A stretch of 64,000 nt of DNA from Microbacterium dextranolyticum (GTDB taxonomy: Bacteria > Actinomycetota > Actinomycetes > Actinomycetales > Microbacteriaceae). Under the pieces are notes generated by a model. It saw only the letters and a program-made list of their open reading frames with translations, made no database searches and had not been told where the DNA came from. Location of the stretch: NCBI RefSeq assembly GCF_016907295.1, contig NZ_JAFBBR010000001.1:2418001-2482000 (forward strand), read 5' to 3'. The position numbers were made by a program, and so were the translations under genes. Of this stretch, positions 1-9,772 are shown one piece after another (the first letter of the stretch is position 1; every line of letters starts with the position of its first letter).

Positions 1-1507
1 GCGCTAATTCGCGTGCCGCGCTCGTGAACCTCGACTCAGACACTGTCCCGGACAACGAGTAGACCCCTGCATCGGTCTGCACTTTGATTGATGCGCCTGA
101 TCGGTAGAGTCCCGCATCAATCACGGGGGCACCAGCCCGGTACTCCGAGAGCGCGGCGTCGGACACGCTGCTGTAAGAAGGCGAGATGCCATAACGTGCC
201 AGGAGCCCAAGATCGACCACTTGTCTCCGAGCGCCTCCCTGAATCAACCAAGTGGTACCACCGGACTGCACAACACGCTGGAGATACCCGCCGTCCCTGT
301 ATCGGGCCAGCTGACCATCGTCCGCAAGCGGTAGGGCGCTAGCAGTCCATCCGAAATCCCCCACTTGGGGAACATCTTGCAGACGCATTCGCTGTCCGCT
401 ATCGATCATGAACACCGAGCCATCACGCGCGCGGACTGCGCGTTTGGCTTTGCCCATGTCGGCGTACGTGTTCAGCTGATCACGCGATACGCGACTCACG
501 CTAGCGATCCACGTGAATTGTGCCGCGATCTCGTCAGTCGACAGGGTCCACCTAGACCCCCCGCTGACGAGGTATCGCTCTGAGGTCCCGGATACCTGGA
601 CGACCTGGAGAGCGTCGCCCTGAGCTGAGCCGAACCAACTGGTGTAGTAGTTGTAGAAGTTCCGGTTGCCGTAGCTGGAACAGCCGTCGCCGAGACCCCA
701 CCCTGCCGCTAGCGATGCCGCATTCGGCTGGTACGGCGTGTAGTTGTAAAGCGCGGCCGTCGCATAGTTGCGGATGTTGAGAGTGGTGCCGCCACACGAG
801 CTATCCGGGCTGTACCCGATGAAGTTGATGCCAGGCTGCTTAGCGAAGCGCCCAGCCTTGTAGATCTTCAGCTGCTGAACACCTTTGAGGATCTGGGGCC
901 CCACTCCCGCGAACGCGGGGTCGCAAGGCTCCGTGTCGGGGCACGAGGCTCCCATGGCGGCGCGCAAGTTCCAGTCCGACGGCGCGCTGTTGGTCACAAG
1001 CCCCTGCTCCTTCTGAAGCGTGACCAGAATCGCTTTGGCGGATATACCGCACGCAACCTGCACACGGTAGATCAGGTCGGATACCCGCATCGTCCCGCCT
1101 TGGATCGCGGAGCAGACGAGGTCGCCGGTGACGGCGGAATACCACGCATCGCGAGACGAAATCCCTGTGGTGAGCACGTTGAGGCACTTACCGTTACCGC
1201 ACGATCCGATCTTGGCATCGAGGAACGCCTGAATCTCGCCCGCAGACATTGCGTTGCCGTCGTAGAACAATGCATCGGAAATGATGTTCTCGGGGTCGAA
1301 CCCCGCACCGACTGCGGTCTTCATGATGTTCGTCGGGACACCGGTCGTCGCGGCCTGAACGCCGGCTTTCGAGCGGGCGGGGTCCGCATGGGCTACCCCA
1401 GCGCCGGCGAGGGAACTGAGGACCGCGACCGCCGCTGCGATGATCGCTACGAGGGCTTTCGTGCGTACAGAACGCGCAGGGGTCGAGGCTTGAGTTCTGG
1501 TATGCAC
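1..1507 (-). CDS. secreted surface protein ('hemagglutinin'-type actinobacterial family), 3' end outside window
   Basis: The frame stays open from a GTG at 1507 to the window edge (502 codons). It opens with a signal peptide: basic N-terminus, Ala/Val-rich core, predicted cleavage after GVAHA. Next comes a conserved actinobacterial secreted domain beginning FDPENIISDALFYDGNAMS. It contains several Cys, the segment LQKEQGLV and the motif ATAALYNYTPYQPN, which recalls lysozyme or glucosaminidase-like proteins (resemblance, not proof). From about residue 265 there are imperfect ~60-residue repeats with a core like Y/W-L-V/I-xx-G-x-R, probably beta-rich and wall- or glycan-binding. Such proteins are often labelled hemagglutinin; activity is unknown. 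The stretch is visibly richer in A/T than its neighbours. It follows the glycosyltransferase in the same direction, which fits a cell-surface polysaccharide locus continuing to the left. No clear ribosome site precedes the GTG; it was chosen because it gives the complete signal peptide. Confidence 0.72.
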   Translation of the reverse strand, partial: MHTRTQASTPARSVRTKALVAIIAAAVAVLSSLAGAGVAHADPARSKAGVQAATTGVPTNIMKTAVGAGFDPENIISDALFYDGNAMSAGEIQAFLDAKIGSCGNGKCLNVLTTGISSRDAWYSAVTGDLVCSAIQGGTMRVSDLIYRVQVACGISAKAILVTLQKEQGLVTNSAPSDWNLRAAMGASCPDTEPCDPAFAGVGPQILKGVQQLKIYKAGRFAKQPGINFIGYSPDSSCGGTTLNIRNYATAALYNYTPYQPNAASLAAGWGLGDGCSSYGNRNFYNYYTSWFGSAQGDALQVVQVSGTSERYLVSGGSRWTLSTDEIAAQFTWIASVSRVSRDQLNTYADMGKAKRAVRARDGSVFMIDSGQRMRLQDVPQVGDFGWTASALPLADDGQLARYRDGGYLQRVVQSGGTTWLIQGGARRQVVDLGLLARYGISPSYSSVSDAALSEYRAGAPVIDAGLYRSGASIKVQTDAGVYSLSGTVSESRFTSAARELA

Positions 1508-1590
1508 GTCACCATTGTTTCGGATGTGACGCGAATTGACTATTGAGACATCGAAACCTCGCCGTGACTGCCTCGGGCGAAGGCCCCTGC

Positions 1591-2706
1591 TCACAGGTCC
1601 GCGTGCAGCTGCCAGACGCGCTCGGCTGCGCTGAGCCATGAGAACGCCCGGCCGCGATCGGCGGCGAGCACCGCGAACCGGTCCACGACCTCAGCCGACC
1701 CGAGCACGGTCGAAAGGGCATCCGCCATCGCTTCGACGTCAGCGACGAGCGAACCGCCGTCCCACACCACCTCGCGGTGCACGGCAGAATCGGCGGCGAT
1801 GACCGGAACACCCACAGCGAGCGCCTCGACGACTCGCCACGGGAACGACTGCAACCGCGACGGCGCCATCAGCGCCACCGCTCCCCCGAGCACGGCAGCA
1901 CGGTCAGCGTCGTCGAGGGCACCGTGCACGTGCACGCTCTCAGACGCGATCCCCGCGTCGACGGCGAGCGCGACCACCGCCTGCTCGTCTTCCGCCGGCA
2001 CGTCGAGAACCACGACCGGCAGATCGACGCCCGATCGCACGACCGCATCGAAGGCATCCGCCAGCCGCGCCGACGGCGCGGTCGAGCCCGACACCATCAC
2101 GAAGCCCTCCGGCAGGCCCAGGGCACGTCGACGCCCGACCTCGTCGACCGGCACGGCGAACCCGGCGGGTGCGGCCCCCGCGATGACACGCACACGATCG
2201 CCGAGAGCAGTGATCTCAGACAGCCGCTCAGCCAGGGCGTGAGAAGGCACCACGACGGCGTCGGCATGCTTCGCCGCCCGCTTGAGCATCGAACGGTGCC
2301 AGGTGACGGCGGTGCGAGCGAGTTCGCCCGGGCGCTCCCAGGCATCCAGATCCCACAGGGTGACGACCGTCTGGTCGAGATCATGCACCCGATCGTGCTT
2401 GACCAGCGGCGCGAGCAGCGTCGGCGAATGGATCATGCCGCCCCCGATGCTCGAGGGAACGCCCAGCTGCCAGGCCGCGGCGAGCTCGCGACGCGGCAGC
2501 GGTGCGCGGGTCAGCTCGGTGACACCCGGAACGGATGCCTCGACGAGCGCCGCGGCATCCGCAGCGTGCGGCACGATCCCCACGACGGCGCACCCCTCCG
2601 GCGCCGTGGCGACGAGAGCGCGAGCGAGCTCTCGCGACGCCATCGCCGAGGCAGGATCGGTCGGCGCGACGATCTGGTCGAGCATGACCCGCAGCAGAGC
2701 GGTCAT
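1591..2706 (-). CDS. GT4-like glycosyltransferase, family 1
   Basis: A 371-residue GT-B fold glycosyltransferase, presumably cytoplasmic and transferring a sugar from a nucleotide or lipid donor during surface polysaccharide synthesis. The C-terminal half has the donor-binding signature PSRLQSFPWRVVEALAVG followed by PVIAADSAVHREVV, the usual GT4 E-x7-E-like region. The N-terminal half has VVPSHALAERL, typical of the inter-domain region. The open frame extends upstream into the LCP gene, but the ATG at 2706 (MTALLRVMLDQ) lies 6 bp after the LCP stop and gives normal family length, so I take that start. It is tightly linked to the LCP ligase, suggesting one transcript for making and attaching a wall glycopolymer. 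The sugar and acceptor cannot be told from sequence. Confidence 0.85.
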   Translation of the reverse strand: MTALLRVMLDQIVAPTDPASAMASRELARALVATAPEGCAVVGIVPHAADAAALVEASVPGVTELTRAPLPRRELAAAWQLGVPSSIGGGMIHSPTLLAPLVKHDRVHDLDQTVVTLWDLDAWERPGELARTAVTWHRSMLKRAAKHADAVVVPSHALAERLSEITALGDRVRVIAGAAPAGFAVPVDEVGRRRALGLPEGFVMVSGSTAPSARLADAFDAVVRSGVDLPVVVLDVPAEDEQAVVALAVDAGIASESVHVHGALDDADRAAVLGGAVALMAPSRLQSFPWRVVEALAVGVPVIAADSAVHREVVWDGGSLVADVEAMADALSTVLGSAEVVDRFAVLAADRGRAFSWLSAAERVWQLHADL

Positions 2707-2711
2707 CGCGA

Positions 2712-4187
2712 TCAGCCTTCCGGTATCGCGCTCGGCGACGGCGGGTACAGCGCCTGCTGAATGAGGTCGCGCACGTGTGCGTATTGGTCGGCCGTCGGCT
2801 CGTCGGTGTTGAGGCCTGCACCGTCCGGCGTCAGCTCGAGTGTCGCCACCGGCTGGTCCTTCGCTTTGACGGCGAGATCGATCAGGAACGGCAGCAGCGC
2901 CGAGGGGATGTCGGTCTTGACCAGATCCTGACCCGCCGCGGCGATCTGCTGGAACCGGGCGAGCACATTGGCGGGGTTCGCCTGCGCGAGGATCGCCTGC
3001 TGCAGCTCGCGCTGACGGCGCATGCGATCCCAGTCGCTCGTCGTGTACCGCGACCGGGCGTACCATTGGGCCGTGTCGCCGTTCATGTGCTGCTGACCGG
3101 GCTCGATCCACCCGATCGCCCAGTCCTCGGCCGGCTCGCCCTCGTAGGTGGGCCCGCCGCCCTCGGGCAGGCGCTCCTGAACGTTGATGTCGACCCCGCC
3201 GACGGCGTCGACGATATCGGCGAAGCCCTTCATGTCGACGAACACGTAGTACGGGATCTCGATGCCCATGACGCCCTCCGCGGCGTCCCGCGTCGCTTCG
3301 ACCGCCGGCGTCGACGAGGTCGCGGCGGCATCGGGGTAGAGTCCCTTGCCTCCATCGTCACGACACATTTCGGCCGCATTGGTGAGCTGGTTGATCCCGG
3401 GACCCCATCCGCACGTGTCGGAAGGATGCCCCTCGAAGCCGTCCGGGTAGAGATCGTGCATCGGGCCGGGCGAGAACGGTGCGAACGCGAGGTCGCGAGG
3501 GATGCCTGTGATGTGCACGGCACCGGTTGCCGCGTTCACCGACACGACCGAAATGCTGTCGAAGCGCATCGAGTCGCGACCGAGGCCGCTGTCGGCGCCG
3601 AGCAGGAGGATGTTGTAGTAGCCGTTGGACGGCGGCACCGGCGGCGCATTGTTCGTGAAGATCGACGCCAGCAGATCACGTGCCGGGGCGACGAGCTGCT
3701 GCGCGGCATACGTCGCACCGCCGCTGCCCACCACGAGACCCAGGATCGCGACGGCGGCGACAGCCGGGCGTGCGGCCGAACGCAGCTTGACCAGGCGCAC
3801 GAGCCGCAGCGTGTCGATCGTGAGCACGAGCCAGAGCACGGCATAGGCGAGCAGCACGACCTGCACCGCCACCAGAAAGAAGACGTTGGCGACGAGGATG
3901 GTCAGAAGGCCGCGCCACAGCAGAGCGACCGCGAGGGTGAGAACGACCAGCAGCCAGAGGATCAGGGTCGCAGTGAGCCCGACCCGTCCCAGCCGCTTGT
4001 TCCCCGCCAGCGCCTGCGCCGACCCCGGAATGAAGAAGTTGAGCGCGACGAGCCACCAGCCGCGGCGCGTCATCACCTGCGGCGAACGTGTGTCGGGGTG
4101 GCGCATCGGGCGCGAACCGACGACGACGCCGTCGGTACCATCCGACGGCTGCGATGCCCGCGGGCGCGGCGGGGCCGCGATGCTCAT
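2712..4187 (-). CDS. LCP (LytR-CpsA-Psr) family cell-wall glycopolymer ligase
   Basis: A 491-residue membrane protein. The first ~55 residues are cytoplasmic, followed by several hydrophobic segments (about residues 45-170), more than the single helix of the simplest LCP proteins. The extracytoplasmic LCP domain (about 190-430) shows the family motifs: [20 protein letters not shown] (Asp and Arg contacting the polyprenyl pyrophosphate), GIPRDL, the GGVDINV strand, and a late Arg-rich helix with YARSR and DRMRRQRE. The family transfers glycopolymers from an undecaprenyl carrier to peptidoglycan (teichoic acid, capsule or arabinogalactan). The ATG overlaps the purE stop as ATGA, so it is translationally coupled to purE and continues into the glycosyltransferase. 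A CpsA-like gene near purE/purK is also the arrangement I recall in mycobacteria. Confidence 0.93.
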   Translation of the reverse strand: MSIAAPPRPRASQPSDGTDGVVVGSRPMRHPDTRSPQVMTRRGWWLVALNFFIPGSAQALAGNKRLGRVGLTATLILWLLVVLTLAVALLWRGLLTILVANVFFLVAVQVVLLAYAVLWLVLTIDTLRLVRLVKLRSAARPAVAAVAILGLVVGSGGATYAAQQLVAPARDLLASIFTNNAPPVPPSNGYYNILLLGADSGLGRDSMRFDSISVVSVNAATGAVHITGIPRDLAFAPFSPGPMHDLYPDGFEGHPSDTCGWGPGINQLTNAAEMCRDDGGKGLYPDAAATSSTPAVEATRDAAEGVMGIEIPYYVFVDMKGFADIVDAVGGVDINVQERLPEGGGPTYEGEPAEDWAIGWIEPGQQHMNGDTAQWYARSRYTTSDWDRMRRQRELQQAILAQANPANVLARFQQIAAAGQDLVKTDIPSALLPFLIDLAVKAKDQPVATLELTPDGAGLNTDEPTADQYAHVRDLIQQALYPPSPSAIPEG

Positions 4188-4744
4188 GCGATCCCTCGAC
4201 CGTCCTGGTCTCTTCCGATCGGCGCCCCGTCGAGCGACGCCTTGAGGCGGCGGTTCTTCTCCTCGACCTGATCCTGCAGCAGCTGGGCGTACCGCTCGAC
4301 GCGTTCGGCGAGCTGCGGGTCGGCGGATCCGAGGATCCGCGCCGCCAGTAGGCCGGCGTTCTTCGCGCCGTTGATCGAGACGGTCGCCACCGGGATGCCG
4401 GCCGGCATCTGAACGATGCTGAGCAGCGAGTCCATGCCGTCGAGGGTCGCGAGCTGCACCGGCACTCCGATCACGGGAAGAGCGGTGACCGAGGCGAGCA
4501 TGCCGGGCAGGTGGGCCGCGCCGCCCGCCCCCGCGATGATCGCACGGAGGCCGCGCGCACGCGCCTGCCGGCCGTACGTCATGAGTTTGTCGGGGGTGCG
4601 ATGGGCTGAGACGACCTCGACCTCGTGCGCGATGCCGAACTCGGTCAGCACCTGCGACGCGTCGCTCATCACTCGCCAGTCGGAGTCCGACCCCATCACG
4701 ACGCCAATGAGAGGGGAAGCGGAGGCGTGCAGGGGCGAAGTCAC
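4184..4744 (-). CDS. purE: N5-carboxyaminoimidazole ribonucleotide mutase
   Basis: Class I PurE of 186 residues, which interconverts N5-CAIR and CAIR in de novo purine synthesis. Diagnostic are [14 protein letters not shown] near the N-terminus, [12 protein letters not shown], and the Gly/Ala-rich segment [14 protein letters not shown]. The open frame continues upstream, but the GTG at 4744 has a TACCCT -10 hexamer (4751-4756) only 6 nt before it. This is the same leaderless arrangement seen at many genes here, and it gives standard family length. purK ends 92 bp upstream on the same strand, so purE appears to have its own promoter besides possible read-through. The stop overlaps the LCP start (ATGA). 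Confidence 0.96.
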   Translation of the reverse strand: MTSPLHASASPLIGVVMGSDSDWRVMSDASQVLTEFGIAHEVEVVSAHRTPDKLMTYGRQARARGLRAIIAGAGGAAHLPGMLASVTALPVIGVPVQLATLDGMDSLLSIVQMPAGIPVATVSINGAKNAGLLAARILGSADPQLAERVERYAQLLQDQVEEKNRRLKASLDGAPIGRDQDGRGIA

Positions 4745-4836
4745 GCGACCAGGGTAAGTCGACACCCTGGAAGAACCCGGGAACGCCACGGCAGCTCCGG
4801 CACCTCGGGTGCGCGCGTCACCGCGCATCCGGGCGG

Positions 4837-5952
4837 TCAGTCGGCGAAGAACGCCGCCGCCGCGCGCGCCTCGTAGACCACGACCTCGAGGTCGGTGCCG
4901 ACGGCGTTGACGTGCCCGACCTTGCGCCCCGGGCGCGGAGCCTTGCCGTACGTGTGGATCTTCGCCGCCGGATGCGCAGCGAGCGCGCCGGGCAGACGGC
5001 TCTCGAGCGAATCCGCGACCGGGCCGCCGAGGATGTTCACCATGACCGCCCAGGGCTGGCGCGGCGTCGGGTCGCCGAGGGGAAGGTCGAGCACGGCGCG
5101 CACATGCTGCTCGAACTGCCCCGTGACGGCACCGTCCTGACCCCAGTGCCCGCTGTTGTGGGGGCGCATCGCGAGCTCGTTGACCAGCAGCCGCTCATCG
5201 GTCGTCTCGAACAGCTCGACGGCCAGCATGCCGGTGACCCCGAGCCCCTCGGCGATCGCGAGCCCGATGTCGGCTGCGACCTCGGCCAGGCGCGGCGCGC
5301 CGTGGGGCGCGGGTGCCACGACCTCGGCGCACACGCCGCCGCGCTGCACCGTCTCGACGACGGGGTACACGGCCGACTCCCCCGAGGGGCGACGCGCGAT
5401 CTGCTGCGCGAGCTCACGCGAGAAGTCGACGAGCTCCTCCGCGAGAAGTGCCCCGTCGGCGAACCAATCCGACACCTCGTCGGGCGACGACACGACGCGC
5501 ACGCCCTTTCCGTCGTACCCGCCGCGGGGCGTCTTGACGACCGCGCGACCGCCGTTCTCGGCGAGGAAGGCCTGCAGCTGTGCGGCATCCGTCACCTCGG
5601 CCCATACCGGCTGGGGAATGCCGAGCTCTGCCAGTCGCGCGCGCATGCGCAGCTTGTCCTGGGCGAACTGGAGGGCGTCGGGCCCCGGGTGCACGGCGAT
5701 GCCTTCGGCCACGAGGGCGCGGAGCACGTCCTGCGGAACGTGCTCGTGGTCGAACGTCACGACGTCGACGTCTCGGGCGAACGCACGCACCGTCTCGAGG
5801 TCGCGGTAGTCGCCCACCGCGGTCGCGGCGATCGCCGCCGACATCCCGGGCTCTTCCGCGAGTACCCGCACCTCGACGCCGAGTTCCACCGAGGGGGCGA
5901 TCATCATCCGTGCCAGCTGTCCGCCGCCCACGATTCCGAGAGTCAGTGCCAT
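4837..5952 (-). CDS. purK: N5-carboxyaminoimidazole ribonucleotide synthase
   Basis: ATP-grasp enzyme of 371 residues that makes N5-CAIR from AIR, bicarbonate and ATP, feeding PurE. It starts [17 protein letters not shown], the PurK nucleotide-fold signature. The central ATP-grasp part has [15 protein letters not shown] and [12 protein letters not shown]. Later motifs are [25 protein letters not shown], metal- and nucleotide-binding, and the PurK C-terminal domain. The frame runs ~80 codons further upstream, but that extension is shadow of non-coding sequence; the ATG at 5952 is the family start. Followed by purE. Together they convert AIR to CAIR. Confidence 0.96.
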   Translation of the reverse strand: MALTLGIVGGGQLARMMIAPSVELGVEVRVLAEEPGMSAAIAATAVGDYRDLETVRAFARDVDVVTFDHEHVPQDVLRALVAEGIAVHPGPDALQFAQDKLRMRARLAELGIPQPVWAEVTDAAQLQAFLAENGGRAVVKTPRGGYDGKGVRVVSSPDEVSDWFADGALLAEELVDFSRELAQQIARRPSGESAVYPVVETVQRGGVCAEVVAPAPHGAPRLAEVAADIGLAIAEGLGVTGMLAVELFETTDERLLVNELAMRPHNSGHWGQDGAVTGQFEQHVRAVLDLPLGDPTPRQPWAVMVNILGGPVADSLESRLPGALAAHPAAKIHTYGKAPRPGRKVGHVNAVGTDLEVVVYEARAAAAFFAD

Positions 5953-6011
5953 GGCTCCATCATCCCAGGTGGTGGTGCGTGTACGCGGCGCCCGCCGTGG
6001 GGACGTGCGGG

Positions 6012-6611
6012 TCAGAGGTTGGTCGGAAGCGGCGGCGGGGGACCGGGAATCGTCGGCACGGCGTGCGAGTCGCGGTGCGCGAGGATCTGACTCACCTCGA
6101 CCTGATCGGCGAGGGCCTCGTGCATCAATCGCACCGAGGGGATGTCGACCAGGCGCAACGGCGCATCCACCCCGTTCGACAGGGTGAGCGTGCCGGTGCC
6201 CCACATCCTCTGGATCGGGCCGCGGCGCTCACCGATCGTGTACCCGCGAGCGTGGCTCACCTCGACGCGCGAGCGCCCGAACAGGCCCCACTGGGCGATG
6301 ACGCGACGCGTGGTGACGGTGTAGGTGCGCGCCATCCACCGCCAATAGGGCACGACCACGAACAGCACGACGATCACAGCCGCTGCGGCCCAGACGATCC
6401 ACGGCTGCGTCCATACGGGCAGCCAGTCCTCGATCGCATCGGGAAGGTTGCCCGCGTAGTACCCCGCGGCGCCGGCGACGGCGATGAGCACGATCGCCGG
6501 CCAGAACATGCGGCGAGCGTGCGCTCTGACGCGCACGATCCGCAGCTCACGCGGCTCCACACCGGGCGCCGGCGTGAGCGGGCGTCCAGCGTAGGTGTTC
6601 GGCGGGGTCAC
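6012..6611 (-). CDS. PH-domain (bPH2-type) membrane protein
   Basis: A 199-residue protein with two transmembrane helices (about residues 37-60 and 70-92). They are followed by a bacterial pleckstrin-homology domain: YTVTTRRVIAQWGLFGRSRVEVSHARG, then IQRMWGTGTLTLSNG and LRLVDIPSVRLMHEAL. This is the usual layout of the bPH2/YdbS-like family, whose biochemical role is unknown; membrane association of a signalling or stress complex is a common guess. The GTG at 6611 has an xAxxxT-type hexamer (CACAAT) 6 nt upstream, fitting leaderless expression. A PH-domain membrane gene between birA and purK is a conserved actinobacterial arrangement (recalled), so it belongs to the core set here. Confidence 0.88.
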   Translation of the reverse strand: MTPPNTYAGRPLTPAPGVEPRELRIVRVRAHARRMFWPAIVLIAVAGAAGYYAGNLPDAIEDWLPVWTQPWIVWAAAAVIVVLFVVVPYWRWMARTYTVTTRRVIAQWGLFGRSRVEVSHARGYTIGERRGPIQRMWGTGTLTLSNGVDAPLRLVDIPSVRLMHEALADQVEVSQILAHRDSHAVPTIPGPPPPLPTNL

Positions 6612-6662
6612 CCCTCTATTGTGGCCGCAGACCGGCCCGAACCCCGGAAAGACGCCCGCGCG

Positions 6663-7454
6663 TCAGCGCACGTGGACGACGTCGCCCGCACCGACGACGG
6701 TCTCGACACCGTCCGCGGCCACGACGAGACGACCCTCGGCATCGAGGCGCACGGCGCGCCCCTGCAGCGTGGCGCCATCGCCGGGGAGCGACACCGAGAC
6801 ATCCGTGCCGATCGTGCTGCAGTGCGCGGCGACCCGGTCGGCGACGGCGGTGTGACCGCCGACCGCCAGATCGGCGATGCCATCGCGCAGCCCCGTGAGG
6901 TAATCCGCCACGAGGCGGTCCTCATCCACCGTGGCGTCCTGATCGGCGAACGACGTCGCCGTCGGCACGGGCAGGTCGACCGTCGGCATCGTCGTGTTCA
7001 CGCCGGCGCCGACCACCACGACCATCGGGTCGGCGGGCAGCACTTCGGTCAGGATGCCGCTGATCTTGCGGGCCTTCTCGCCCGATCCGACGAGCACGTC
7101 GTTCGGCCACTTCAGCGACACACGGGCATCCGGCAGCTGCGCGGCGATCGCCTGGCGCAGCGCAGATCCGGCGACCAGCGGGATCCAGCCGCGGTCGGCG
7201 ACGGCGATCGCGCCGACCCGCAGCAGCACCGAGACCGCGAGCGCCGTTCCCGGCGGCGCCGTCCACACCCGATCGAGACGCCCGCGCCCCGCCCGCTGGT
7301 CGCGGGTCAGCAACACGGACAGATGCGGATGCCCCGCGGCATCCGTTGCCGCATCGTGCAGCAGCTTCGCATTCGTGGAATCGACGGTCTCGACCACCTG
7401 CAGACGCGGCGTGACAGCGGCGGCGAGCGGGTAGCCCTCGGCGGGGATCGGCAT
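6663..7454 (-). CDS. birA: biotin--[acetyl-CoA-carboxylase] ligase (group I, no DNA-binding domain)
   Basis: A 263-residue biotin protein ligase that forms biotinyl-AMP and biotinylates the carrier Lys of the acyl-CoA carboxylase alpha chain, here probably the product of the gene at 31419. Motifs: VETVDSTNAKLL, TRDQRAGRGRLDRVW (the biotinyl-AMP loop), LKWPNDVLVG, KISGILTE and VGAGVNT. There is no N-terminal helix-turn-helix, so it should be a ligase only, not the BirA repressor. Its ATG has a TAGGGT -10 box 6 nt upstream (7461-7466), a leaderless promoter. It is divergent from accD across a 710-bp repeat-filled region. Confidence 0.95.
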   Translation of the reverse strand: MPIPAEGYPLAAAVTPRLQVVETVDSTNAKLLHDAATDAAGHPHLSVLLTRDQRAGRGRLDRVWTAPPGTALAVSVLLRVGAIAVADRGWIPLVAGSALRQAIAAQLPDARVSLKWPNDVLVGSGEKARKISGILTEVLPADPMVVVVGAGVNTTMPTVDLPVPTATSFADQDATVDEDRLVADYLTGLRDGIADLAVGGHTAVADRVAAHCSTIGTDVSVSLPGDGATLQGRAVRLDAEGRLVVAADGVETVVGAGDVVHVR

Positions 7455-7540
7455 AGCCCCACCCTAGGCGAGAGCCCGTGGGCTTCGGGGGCCGGCGTCC
7501 AGGTCGGGGTTCGGGCCAGGTCTCGTCTGCTGGCGCCGGC

Positions 7541-7683
7541 CCCGTTCGGGGCCCTCACTGGTCGCCTGCCCCGGGCCCGCCCCGGGGTTCGGGGCCCCCA
7601 CTTGTCACTTGCACCATGCCTGCCCCGGGGTTCGGGGCCCCCATTTGTCGCCTGCCCCGAGGTTCGGGGTCGCCACTGGCCGC
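7541..7683. repeat. tandem G/C-rich repeats carrying GTTCGGGG
   Basis: Four imperfect units share GTTCGGGG at 7544, 7587, 7630 and 7662 (spacings 43, 43 and 32 bp), each followed by a run like CCCCCACTTGTC. They lie in the 710-bp birA-accD intergenic region, which has no convincing gene on either strand. Farther on, 7993-8053 carries short CCCCGCACC and CCGAGACC repeats. Function unknown. Confidence 0.75.
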
Positions 7684-7696
7684 CACGCCCGCCCCG

Positions 7697-7960
7697 AGGC
7701 GACCACACACGACCCGAAACCATCAGGCATCCCCCAGCGTCCAGCCCCGAGGCGACCACACACGACCCGAAACCAACAGGCATCCCCCATCGACCGGAGC
7801 GAAGGCGACCACACACGACCCCCAACCACCAGGCATCCCCCACCGATCTGCCCCGAGGCGACCACACACGACCCCCAACCACCAGGCATCCCCCGTCGAC
7901 CCGCGCGGAGGCGACCACACACGACCCGGAACGGGCACCGGGGGCGAAGCTCGCACCCAT
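7697..7960. repeat. 53-bp tandem repeat, five copies
   Basis: Five adjacent units each contain GGCGACCACACACGACCC, with the GGCG at 7699, 7752, 7804, 7857 and 7910 (spacing 53, 52, 53, 53). It is followed by a moderately variable middle and GGCATCCCCC. The units have no unique spacers, so this is a tandem repeat and not CRISPR. It lies between the divergent leaderless genes birA and accD. Reading frames through it give only repetitive low-complexity peptides. Confidence 0.85.
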
Positions 7961-8164
7961 CGCCGTGGCCGGATGCCACCGGCAACGGCCCCGCACCCCG
8001 CACCGGCCCCGCACCCCGAGACCCCGAGACCCCATACCCGACCCCACACCGCGAAGCTCCCTACGCCAACGCGCCCATCCGTGGCGGGAGCGCACAGCGA
8101 AACGCCGAAGCCGTTGTGACACTCCCCCAACCGTGGGCGCGGACCGCTCGCTAGGGTGGAATGC

Positions 8165-9772
8165 GTGCCAGAGCAGCCAGATCAGCAAGAGCAGCCCGAC
8201 CTGTCCACGACGGCGGGGAAGATCGCCGACCTCCGCGCACGCTTCCAGGAGGCGGTCGTCGACGCCGAGGTCGTCGCGCGCGAGAAGCAGCACGCCAAGG
8301 GCAAGCTGACAGCGCGCGAGCGCATCGAGATGCTCGTCGATCCGGGCTCGTTCGTCGAGCTCGACGAGTACGTGCGCCACCGCACGTCCGCCTTCGGCAT
8401 GGATCGCTCGCGCCCCTACGGCGATTCGGTCGTCACAGGCGTCGGCACGATCCACGGCCGCACCGTGGCCGTCTACGCTCAAGACTTCACGACGTTCGGC
8501 GGATCGCTCGGCGAGGTCGCCGGCGACAAGATCATCAAGGTCATGGAGTTCGCCCTCCGCGCCGGCTGCCCGATCATCGGCATCCTCGACTCGGGTGGCG
8601 CGCGTATTCAGGAGGGCGTCGTCGCGCTCGGCAAGTACGGCGAGATCTTCCGCCTGAACACCGCCGCCTCGGGCGTCATCCCGCAGATCTCGATCATCAT
8701 GGGCCCCGCCGCGGGCGGCGCGGTCTACTCGCCCGCCCTCACCGACTTCGTCGTCATGGTCGACAAGACGAGCCAGATGTTCGTCACCGGCCCCGACGTC
8801 ATCAAGACGGTCACCGGCGAAGACGTCGGCATGGAAGAGCTCGGCGGCGCCTACACGCACAACACCCGCTCGGGCGTCGCGCATTACCTCGCCGACGACG
8901 AGGACGACGCGATCGACTACGTCCGCACGATGGTCGGATACCTGCCCGACAACAACCTCGCCGAGCTCCCGGTCTACGAGGGCACGTTCGAGTGGGAGAC
9001 GACGGATGCCGATCGCGTGCTCAACGCCGTCATCCCCGATTCCCCGAACCAGCCCTACGACATCCACCAGGTGATCGAGCACATCGTCGACGGCGGCGAG
9101 TTCCTCGAGGTGCAGCCGCTGTTCGCGCCGAACATCGTGATCGGCCTCGGCCGCGTCGAGGGCCGCACGGTCGGCATCATCGCGAACCAGCCGTCGCAGA
9201 TGGCCGGCACCTTGAACATCGAAGCCGGCGAGAAGGCCAGCCGATTCGTCCGCTTCTGCGACGCGTTCTCGATCCCGATCCTCACCCTCGTCGACGTCCC
9301 CGGCTACCTGCCCGGCACCGACCAGGAATGGACGGGCGTCATCCGCCGCGGCGCGAAGCTGCTCTACGCCTACGCCGAGGCGACCGTGCCGCTGGTGACC
9401 GTCATCCTCCGCAAGGCCTACGGCGGCGCGTACATCGTCATGGGCTCCAAGCAGCTCGGCGCCGACATCAACCTCGCCTGGCCGACCGCCGAGATCGCCG
9501 TCATGGGCGGTCAGGGCGCCGTGAACATCCTCTACCGCGGCGAGATCAAGAAAGCGGCCGAGGCCGGTGAGGACGTCGCCGCCGTCCGCCAGCGCCTGGC
9601 GAACGAGTACACGTACAACGTGGCATCCCCGTTCCTCGCGGCCGAGCGCGGCGAGCTCGACGGCATCATCGAGCCCGCGCAGACCCGCGTCGCCGTTGCG
9701 AAGGCGCTGCGCTCGCTGCGCGGCAAGCGCGCCAGCCTGCCCGCGAAGAAGCACGGGAACATCCCGCTGTGA
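8165..9772 (+). CDS. accD: acyl-CoA carboxylase beta subunit (carboxyltransferase; acetyl/propionyl-CoA type)
   Basis: About 535 residues, the carboxyltransferase chain that moves CO2 from carboxybiotin to acetyl- or propionyl-CoA for malonyl- or methylmalonyl-CoA supply. Sequence marks: [17 protein letters not shown] near the N-terminus, two crotonase-like halves, the oxyanion-hole runs [12 protein letters not shown] and [12 protein letters not shown], and in the C-terminal half DVPGYLPG and [15 protein letters not shown]. An in-frame GTG exists at 8156. I prefer the GTG at 8165, because the hexamer TAGGGT (8152-8157) would make the mRNA begin at about that codon. Overlaps accE by 4 bp. Its partner, the biotinylated alpha chain, is at 31419, and BirA is divergent at 7454. 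Confidence 0.95.
   Translation: MPEQPDQQEQPDLSTTAGKIADLRARFQEAVVDAEVVAREKQHAKGKLTARERIEMLVDPGSFVELDEYVRHRTSAFGMDRSRPYGDSVVTGVGTIHGRTVAVYAQDFTTFGGSLGEVAGDKIIKVMEFALRAGCPIIGILDSGGARIQEGVVALGKYGEIFRLNTAASGVIPQISIIMGPAAGGAVYSPALTDFVVMVDKTSQMFVTGPDVIKTVTGEDVGMEELGGAYTHNTRSGVAHYLADDEDDAIDYVRTMVGYLPDNNLAELPVYEGTFEWETTDADRVLNAVIPDSPNQPYDIHQVIEHIVDGGEFLEVQPLFAPNIVIGLGRVEGRTVGIIANQPSQMAGTLNIEAGEKASRFVRFCDAFSIPILTLVDVPGYLPGTDQEWTGVIRRGAKLLYAYAEATVPLVTVILRKAYGGAYIVMGSKQLGADINLAWPTAEIAVMGGQGAVNILYRGEIKKAAEAGEDVAAVRQRLANEYTYNVASPFLAAERGELDGIIEPAQTRVAVAKALRSLRGKRASLPAKKHGNIPL

Noticed and set aside
88..583. Small plus-strand frames of 84 and 72 codons
   Set aside because: They are antisense to the secreted protein gene that is open through the window edge.
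7697..7960. CRISPR array
   Set aside because: The units are contiguous 53-bp repeats with only small variations and no unique spacers; no cas gene is near.
8156..8164. accD start at GTG 8156
   Set aside because: This codon overlaps the TAGGGT -10 box, so it would precede the likely transcription start; GTG 8165 fits better.
5580..8309. 909-codon plus-strand frame across purK, birA and the repeat region
   Set aside because: It runs antisense through two clear genes and then through repeats. The translation is Arg/Pro-rich with no family features.
7307..9754. 815-codon minus-strand frame across birA start, repeats and accD
   Set aside because: Antisense to accD, repetitive in the middle, and its tail is out of frame with BirA.
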